DNA from: Pauljensenia sp.
Lineage (GTDB): Bacteria > Actinomycetota > Actinomycetes > Actinomycetales > Actinomycetaceae
DNA length: 29,919 bases
Direction: 5' to 3'
Assembly (NCBI GenBank): GCA_029983625.1
Contig: JASBZF010000008.1
Span: 1 to 29,919 of the forward strand
The notes under the pieces are model-generated. The model did no database searches. It was not told the origin of the DNA and worked only from the letters and a program-made list of their open reading frames with translations. Both the position numbers and the translations under genes were made by a program. Below are positions 25,109 to 29,919 of this stretch, piece by piece. Numbering within the stretch: position 1 is the stretch's first letter; every line of letters starts with the position of its first letter.

Positions 25109-25708
25109 ATGCGCTTAGCTGTCATCGGTGACGAATTGGTCGCCGGGACCGGGGATTCGCGCGGCTTGGGTTGGGTCGGACGTGTTCTCGCACGCTCACA
25201 GTTCACTGATCCGCCCACGCTGATGTCTTTACCGTGGCCGGGTGAGTCCACCCGGGATCTGTCTGTCCGTTGGGAGCAGGAAACGGCCTCACGTCTTGCG
25301 CAGGGCGGGCCTCGCGGCCTCGTCATCGGGATTGGAACAGCTGATATCACTGCGGGGATGAGCTCAGCGCGTTCTCGTCTGAATCTGGCAAATATTACGG
25401 ATCGTGCGACCACTTTAGGGATCCCGTGTTTTGTCGTTGGCCCACCGCCTTTGGCCGGAGCAGACTCTCAAGCCACGAAAGAACTGTCGCGCTCATGCGC
25501 GGAGGTCTGCCTCAGGCGCGGCTTACCTTTTGTTGATGTGTATACGCCGCTTGTCGCGCACGAGCAGTGGTTTGAAGACATGTCCGCCTCAAGGGCCCGT
25601 ACCGAATCAGGAGTGACGCTTCCTGGGCAGTCCGGTTATGCGCTTATGGCGTGGATTGTCCTGCATTCTGGATGGTACGAATGGACGGGGGCCAGCCCTC
25701 GCGAATAA
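25109..25708 (+). CDS. SGNH/GDSL-like fold protein lacking recognisable catalytic residues
   Basis: This 199-residue cytoplasmic protein (no signal peptide) has the outline of an SGNH hydrolase: an N-terminal LAVIGDELVAGTGDSRGLGWVGR block, a central GIGTADI strand end, FVVGPPP, and a C-terminal PGQSGYALMAWIVLHSGW. Each expected active-site position is altered. The Ser of GDS is Glu (E9), the Asn of GxND is Ala-Asp (GTADI, 76-80), and the Asp-x-x-His before PGQxGY reads SGVTL (167-171). I recall GDEL-type relatives in other actinobacteria, so the first change is probably shared; the others look more extreme here. It begins 15 bases after kgd with a GAAGGGAG ribosome site, so the two are likely co-transcribed. 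Function is unknown; a binding or scaffold role is only a guess. Confidence 0.75.
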   Translation: MRLAVIGDELVAGTGDSRGLGWVGRVLARSQFTDPPTLMSLPWPGESTRDLSVRWEQETASRLAQGGPRGLVIGIGTADITAGMSSARSRLNLANITDRATTLGIPCFVVGPPPLAGADSQATKELSRSCAEVCLRRGLPFVDVYTPLVAHEQWFEDMSASRARTESGVTLPGQSGYALMAWIVLHSGWYEWTGASPRE

Positions 25709-25748
25709 AAACAGCGCGGATCACACGGTGTGTGTGCGCAAAGAATGG

Positions 25749-25779
25749 GAGCACATCTGAATGTGATGTCGCTGTGCTC
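25749..25779. terminator. Possible bidirectional terminator hairpin
   Basis: GAGCACA (25749-25755) pairs with TGTGCTC (25773-25779) in the gap between two convergent genes. A competing inner stem CACAT/ATGTG with loop CTGA is also possible. There is no strong U-run on either side. A second imperfect GCGC...CACAC/GTGTG...GCGC hairpin lies at about 25716-25741. Confidence 0.3.
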
Positions 25780-25834
25780 AGACGTGAAGGACAAGCGTTT
25801 TGGTTCTGCTTTCAAGTATGGAGCCGAAGTGCAT

Positions 25835-27505
25835 TCAGGGAAAAAAGCGCAGGATTTTTCGCACTCCCCTTCTCAGGAGGTGACCTCTTGCGCCCTCGTT
25901 CACTTTGGTGAGAACACGCACTGTCTCGCGAACAGATTTCTCTACACGCCATTCTTGCAAGCTGGGAAGAAGATAGCGCGAATGATAACCGGATTGTGCA
26001 GCCCGATATGCAAGAAGCATCATGACTGCGTCCATTGCCGCACTTCCTTGCGCGCAAGTCCTCATCAGCTTTTCTTTTTCGAGGGCGAAGCCGCGCAGCG
26101 CAACGGATCGGAACAGTAAAGGACCCGGACCTGGAACAAGGGGAATATGCGTGTCAAAAGCTAGGCTGATCCCCCATTCTTGAGCGATTTCTCGCGCGTG
26201 CAGATACAGGGAATGCCATGCGCGCTCCATTTTTTGAAGACTGAGCGGCGGCATAGGCATCACCAGTCCCAGATTCGGATGCGCACAAAAAAGCCCGAAT
26301 GCCCACTCAAGCTGCGCCAGGGAAGAAAAAAGAGCACCTTCACCCAAGCCACAGGCATTTTCACCGAGTTCAAGGATGAGTGCATCGGTGAACACACTCA
26401 CTTCGGGTGCTGCGAGGAAAAATGCAAGAAGAGAAGGCATCGCCCCACGGGGGACTTCCTTTATCTCTACTGTCAGGCCGCACCGCTTTCCCTGCGCTGT
26501 GAGTCCTTCCCTCAGGCGAAGATCTGAGTAGGTCACAATGATGTGAGAGCGCTGTGGAAGGACATCACTTGCGTTTTCAAGCGCTTCGATGCCCGCTGAA
26601 GACGTAACATGGGTATGCACAAAAAGAGTGTCAGTATTATTGACAACCTCAAGTGTTGTCCCTAAAACTTCGGTTAAACGCGCATTGGCCCATAAGAAAC
26701 GCGGAGAACTTGTCCTGACGACTCCCGCTAAAATCCGGTCAGCGCTGAACCCGAATTCTTCAGCTGCGCGCATCACCGCCGAAGCGTTAACGCCGACGGC
26801 AGCCATGTGGACAGGATCTTGAAAAAAGATGCGCCGTTTCAGGACCGGACATCCGGCTTTCATAAGTGCGATCGGCGTACAGATCGAAGGATTATCTGCA
26901 CCAAAGTCCGTGTGCGGAAAAGCCACCCACCATCGGAATCCCAGACGCGCAAAATACTCAGTGAATCGGGACTCATGGTAGGTGATCGAATCCCGATAGG
27001 AACGGATCGGCACCATCTCTTCCCAGTACCTGCGAAATACCTTCGCTTCGAGCAGTTCACGCCGCACGGCGATGAAATGAGACTGAAGATGGCGAGGCAT
27101 ACGAGTGCCAGGAAGAAAAGGATGGTATTTCAGTTCAGCGTGATCGCTCAGGCCCCAAAAAGCGACCTCCTGTTTTTCCGCTTGCGCGAAAATCGGAGCC
27201 CAAGGGCGGATTGGCGCAAAAAACGTGTGATTCATCAAGATGACTTCGTCGAATTGACACAGCGATTCCCATCCGATGTTTTCTAAAGCTGCGCGGTAGC
27301 CGCCCACGTCGTAGTCTTCGTTCGCCCGTTCCAACACCGCATCGCAATGCTCCAGCAGACGTTCCTTTTCCCCCGCAGCGAGAGCACCATTGACCACGAC
27401 GAGTCTGTACGCACAGAAAGCTTCAAGACTGTCAAGAACGTCCAGCACGTAGTCATTGACCCGCCCTAACGGGTCATACAGCAGGTAGATTCCAGCACGA
27501 TTCAT
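25835..27505 (-). CDS. RgpF-like rhamnan-synthesis family protein (surface polysaccharide)
   Basis: This 556-residue protein resembles the rhamnan synthesis F family (RgpF), found in loci that build rhamnose-rich or teichoic-like wall polysaccharides. Typical pieces are AGIYLLYDPLGRVNDYVLDVLDSL at the N-terminus, a (D)YDVGGYRAALENIGW block, FDEVILMNHTFFAPIRPW, SHFIAVRRELL, and a WVAFPHTDFGADNPS segment. The first 280 residues are the conserved part; the rest (from about 285) is a second glycosyltransferase-like region that I cannot assign firmly. There is no signal peptide, so action at the cytoplasmic membrane face is likely. The ATG at 27505 has only a weak ribosome site. It is divergent from the acyltransferase gene and convergent with the SGNH-like gene. 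Confidence 0.8.
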   Translation of the reverse strand: MNRAGIYLLYDPLGRVNDYVLDVLDSLEAFCAYRLVVVNGALAAGEKERLLEHCDAVLERANEDYDVGGYRAALENIGWESLCQFDEVILMNHTFFAPIRPWAPIFAQAEKQEVAFWGLSDHAELKYHPFLPGTRMPRHLQSHFIAVRRELLEAKVFRRYWEEMVPIRSYRDSITYHESRFTEYFARLGFRWWVAFPHTDFGADNPSICTPIALMKAGCPVLKRRIFFQDPVHMAAVGVNASAVMRAAEEFGFSADRILAGVVRTSSPRFLWANARLTEVLGTTLEVVNNTDTLFVHTHVTSSAGIEALENASDVLPQRSHIIVTYSDLRLREGLTAQGKRCGLTVEIKEVPRGAMPSLLAFFLAAPEVSVFTDALILELGENACGLGEGALFSSLAQLEWAFGLFCAHPNLGLVMPMPPLSLQKMERAWHSLYLHAREIAQEWGISLAFDTHIPLVPGPGPLLFRSVALRGFALEKEKLMRTCAQGSAAMDAVMMLLAYRAAQSGYHSRYLLPSLQEWRVEKSVRETVRVLTKVNEGARGHLLRRGVRKILRFFP

Positions 27506-27620
27506 AGCTGTGAGACTTCGCCTCTCTGCACGGCAACGGGCCCACCTGGCAAGGATACCCGGATCCTGTCTGCCTCTTCAGCTTTGCCTTGTTCGATGCT
27601 CCCTTAAGGGAAGAATCCAG

Positions 27621-27626
27621 TAGGAT
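27621..27626 (+). promoter_or_regulatory. Candidate -10 element for the acyltransferase gene
   Basis: TAGGAT fits TANNNT and ends six bases before the GTG at 27633, consistent with a leaderless transcript; the AGGA within it could alternatively be read as a ribosome site. A CCCTTAAGGG palindrome lies just upstream at 27601-27610. Confidence 0.4.
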
Positions 27627-27632
27627 TTCGGG

Positions 27633-28784
27633 GTGCGCTCACCCTTTACCATTCGCGATCTTCACTCACGCGACAACGCCTTGAACATGCTCAGGCTCAT
27701 TCTTGCTCTTCTCGTTGTCTTCTCTCACGCTCAGATCCTTGCGGGAGTCGGTGACGGTGTTGTCGTATATGGCCAGCACGTAGGCTCGTGGGCGGTGGTG
27801 GGTTTCTTTGGGATCTCCGGCTACCTCATCACGGGTTCACGTCTTCGTTCCAACGCCGGAACCTACCTCATCAATCGTATTGCGCGAATTTTTCCGGCCT
27901 TTCTCGTTTCTTTGGTTTTCGTTGCTTTCCTCCTCGCCCCAGCGGCCTACTTCATCGAAAAAGGCACCCTCGACGGTTACTTCTCCACGCCCCCCACACC
28001 GATTGATTTCATCTATTCCAATATCTTCTTAAGGATTGGCTACTACAACATCGGCACAACGCTGTCACAGCTGCCGCACCCAAATTCATGGAACGGCTCC
28101 CTGTGGAGCCTCTACTACGAGTTCTGGTGCTACATCATCATCGGTGTATTCATGTCGTGGGTGTTCATCAAAAAGCGCGTATGGCCCACTGCTCTTCTTT
28201 TCACGGTTTCGCTCCTGACGCACGCCGGGATCGGCTACCTTAACCCCTATTTGGGAAACAACGCTGAATTAGGACTCCTGATCTTCATGCTCCCCTACTT
28301 CCTAGGGGGGGCGCTGATCTACCAGCTCAAAGATCGACTTCCCATGCGCGGCTGGATCGCAGGAGTCGCCCTCGTTGCCGCTTGGCTTCTTGTTGCCTTC
28401 ATCCCGTCCTTTGGGAAACAGGCCGCAGCGCCCGCTCTCGCTTATCTTGTCCTCTACCTCGGAGCGATCCTGCCTTCACCGAAGGTGATTCAGGTTCACG
28501 ACATCTCTTACGGCGTGTACATTTTCCACTTCCCTATCCTCCAGTTCCTGATGCTGCTTGGAGTAGATCGCCTTGGTTTTCTCCCCCTCCTGCTGATTGC
28601 CATCGCTTTGACCTTCCTCCTGGCAACGGGAAGCTGGTTGGGGATCGAGCGCGCCGCTATGCGTTGGACGCGCGGTAAAGCACCCTGGGCAGACATTCAT
28701 TTCCGTTTCCCCGCACAGCCTCCTCATATGCGTCCCGAGGACGGCTCACAGGCACCGGCCTCAACGGCTACAGCGCGGAGCTGA
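27633..28784 (+). CDS. Acyltransferase-3 family membrane protein (OafA/YrhL-like)
   Basis: This 383-residue integral membrane protein has about ten hydrophobic segments and transfers an acyl group, usually acetyl, to an extracellular glycan or peptidoglycan. Family marks are the first helix LRLILALLVVFSHAQ (conserved Arg and His), FFGISGYLITGSRL, SLWSLYYEFWCYI (catalytic-region Glu), and the late ISYGVYIFHFPILQFL. The C-terminal tail (about the last 45 residues) is polar and cytoplasmic-like. It starts with GTG at 27633; a later ATG at the first helix is possible but would cut into the conserved Arg-His helix. With the RgpF-like and glycosyltransferase genes it marks a surface-polysaccharide locus, where it would O-acetylate the glycan. 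Confidence 0.9.
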   Translation: MRSPFTIRDLHSRDNALNMLRLILALLVVFSHAQILAGVGDGVVVYGQHVGSWAVVGFFGISGYLITGSRLRSNAGTYLINRIARIFPAFLVSLVFVAFLLAPAAYFIEKGTLDGYFSTPPTPIDFIYSNIFLRIGYYNIGTTLSQLPHPNSWNGSLWSLYYEFWCYIIIGVFMSWVFIKKRVWPTALLFTVSLLTHAGIGYLNPYLGNNAELGLLIFMLPYFLGGALIYQLKDRLPMRGWIAGVALVAAWLLVAFIPSFGKQAAAPALAYLVLYLGAILPSPKVIQVHDISYGVYIFHFPILQFLMLLGVDRLGFLPLLLIAIALTFLLATGSWLGIERAAMRWTRGKAPWADIHFRFPAQPPHMRPEDGSQAPASTATARS

Positions 28785-28844
28785 AACTGCTCTGCCTCAA
28801 CTTCCTCACAATTTCGATGCGACTTCCAGGAAAAGGAAAAAGCG

Positions 28845-29741
28845 ATGCATAGCCTCGACATCATGCTTCCGTTCTGGGGAGACCCCTCCTACCTGTACGA
28901 AACTGTTGAAGCCGTTCGCTCCCAAGACTGCGACGACTGGCTTTTAACCGTGGTGGACGACTGCTACCCAGACCCGCAAGTTGGCGAATACTTCGCTCAG
29001 CTCCACGATCCTCGGGTCGTCTACATCCGCAACGAACGCAACCTCGGCATCACCGACAATTACCGACGTTGTCTTGAGTTAGCGACAGCTGAACTCGTGA
29101 TGTTGCTCGGCTGCGATGACCTCCCGCACCCTGATTTTGTGCGACGTGTCCTCCACCTGCACCAGCGTTTCCCCCAGGCGCACATCATCCAACCCGGAGT
29201 GCAGATCATCGACTCATCCGGCGTAGTCATCTCCCCTCTCGTTGATCGCGTCAAAGCTCTTGCGCGCCCTAGTGCATCGAGTCCCCGTCTCCTGTCAGGT
29301 GAAGCTCTCGCCGCTTCTCTTCTGCGAGCAAACTGGCTGTATTGGCCTTCCCTCGTGTTCAGGAAAGATGCGATCAGCGCAGTTCCTTTCAGAGATGGCT
29401 TCCCCATCATCCAAGATCTTGCTTTAGTCATCGATATGGTTGCGCAAGGCGCCAGTGTCCTCTGTGATCCCTACGTGTGTTTTTCATATCGACGCCACGC
29501 ACAATCGGCCTCTTCCACCACTTTGTTTGACGGACAACGATTCGACGGTGAACGCCGCTATTTCGCTCTTGCGCACTCCATTGCCGCCAGTAGAGGGTGG
29601 GCGCGAGCTGCGAGGGCGGCACGGACGCATGTCACCTCACGGGCCTATGCTCTCGCCCTCGTCCCTCAAGCAATTATTCGTAAAGACAGTGAAAACCTGA
29701 AGCTTCTTTTACATCACGCGCTAGAAAGAACGAAGCTGTAA
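28845..29741 (+). CDS. Family 2 glycosyltransferase
   Basis: This 298-residue GT-A fold glycosyltransferase has an N-terminal nucleotide-sugar domain: LDIMLPFWGDPSYLYETVEAVRSQ, then VVDDCYPD (uracil-binding Asp pair), RNERNLGITDNYRRCLELA, and LLGCDDLPHPDFV, whose GCDD serves as the DxD-like metal site. The C-terminal part (SYRRHAQSAS) is typical of polysaccharide-assembly GT2 enzymes. There are no membrane segments. It lies 60 bases after the acyltransferase gene with AAAAGGAAAAAGCG before the ATG, so they may share a transcript. Donor and acceptor sugars cannot be told; a role in the same surface glycan as the RgpF-like protein is inferred. Confidence 0.92.
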   Translation: MHSLDIMLPFWGDPSYLYETVEAVRSQDCDDWLLTVVDDCYPDPQVGEYFAQLHDPRVVYIRNERNLGITDNYRRCLELATAELVMLLGCDDLPHPDFVRRVLHLHQRFPQAHIIQPGVQIIDSSGVVISPLVDRVKALARPSASSPRLLSGEALAASLLRANWLYWPSLVFRKDAISAVPFRDGFPIIQDLALVIDMVAQGASVLCDPYVCFSYRRHAQSASSTTLFDGQRFDGERRYFALAHSIAASRGWARAARAARTHVTSRAYALALVPQAIIRKDSENLKLLLHHALERTKL

Positions 29742-29839
29742 CACTCAGGCGAGGATCGAGAACGCAGCGCAAACTCAGCGGCTCATATCCGGGATACTTG
29801 TGCAGTTCCGGTGGTATTGCGTGCACGAAGAGCACAAGA

Positions 29840-29919
29840 GTGCCAGCACGTCTCCTCGTCTGTGTTTTACTCGCTTGCTTTACCAGCTTGCACGCAATTC
29901 TTTCCAGTTCGGTGTTGCG
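29840..29919 (+). CDS. Possible start of a secreted or membrane protein, cut by the window edge
   Basis: From GTG at 29840 the frame reads a short basic start followed by a strongly hydrophobic stretch (PARLLVCVLLACFTSLHAI), as expected of a signal peptide or first membrane helix, and runs off the window. The upstream sequence is purine-rich (gaagagcacaaga) but not a strong ribosome site. All three frames here are nearly open, and a minus-strand frame also crosses the region, so the call is tentative. The 98 bases between the glycosyltransferase stop and this start show nothing else clear. Confidence 0.28.
   Translation, partial: MPARLLVCVLLACFTSLHAILSSSVL

Noticed and set aside
29678..29919. 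Minus-strand open frame entering from the right edge
   Set aside because: Its only stop lies about 60 bases inside the glycosyltransferase gene, an unlikely overlap for convergent genes, and I recognise no family in it.
1..29919. CRISPR arrays, insertion sequences, prophage or toxin-antitoxin pairs
   Set aside because: No spaced direct repeats, transposase motifs, integrase or small paired genes were seen. Gene order is compatible with vertical core genome except perhaps the polysaccharide edge.

Overview
This window looks like a piece of an actinobacterial chromosome, most likely from the Actinomycetales and possibly the Actinomycetaceae. Moderately GC-rich DNA carries several actinobacterial hallmarks: a fused 2-oxoglutarate decarboxylase/dehydrogenase (Kgd/OdhA type) with its characteristic N-terminus, the argS-lysA gene pair, the phoH-ybeY-CNNM-era run linked to recO and uppS, a mycobacterial-type RpiB without the usual cysteine, and a leucine leader with a pseudoknot before leuA. 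The genus cannot be fixed from the sequence alone. Coordinates and motifs were worked out by hand, and no database search was possible.

Layout. (1) 1-2165, + strand: the end of a metal ABC transporter (ATPase tail, then permease), a Fur/Zur-type regulator and a DedA/VTT membrane protein, packed as a metal-homeostasis cluster. (2) 10778-2216, - strand: phoH, ybeY, a CNNM/CBS membrane protein, era, carbamate kinase, then leuA with its own leader, then recO and uppS. Many of these genes overlap or nearly touch. (3) 10914-12371, + strand: a membrane-anchored L,D-transpeptidase. (4) 15644-12500, - strand: argS-lysA. (5) 16375-15920, - strand: rpiB, followed by a striking pair of identical 12-bp palindromes. 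(6) 16479-16551, + strand: tRNA-Arg(CCG). (7) 21050-16831, - strand: two CNNM/CBS paralogues, an M23 peptidase and a glycerophosphodiester phosphodiesterase. (8) 21353-25708, + strand: kgd and a degenerate SGNH-fold protein. (9) 25835-29919: the edge of a cell-surface polysaccharide locus, with an RgpF-like protein (-), an acyltransferase-3 membrane protein (+), a family 2 glycosyltransferase (+) and possibly the start of a secreted or membrane protein.

How the genes fit together. Most of the window is core metabolism (leucine and lysine synthesis, the 2-oxoglutarate node, pentose phosphates), RNA and ribosome maturation (YbeY, Era, PhoH, ArgRS), repair (RecO) and envelope construction (UppS lipid carrier, LysA supplying lysine from diaminopimelate, L,D-transpeptidase, M23 peptidase, surface polysaccharide). 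I found no prophage, insertion sequence, CRISPR array or defence island.

The most rewarding non-coding feature is the leuA leader. It has a 15-codon peptide with four consecutive Leu codons, followed by two stems whose arms interleave as an H-type pseudoknot. Other points worth a second look are the twin palindrome between rpiB and argS, the loss of every recognisable catalytic residue in the SGNH-like protein behind kgd, and several first-in-operon genes that look leaderless (TANNNT six or seven bases before the start codon). I did not see a clear case for an entirely new multi-gene system.
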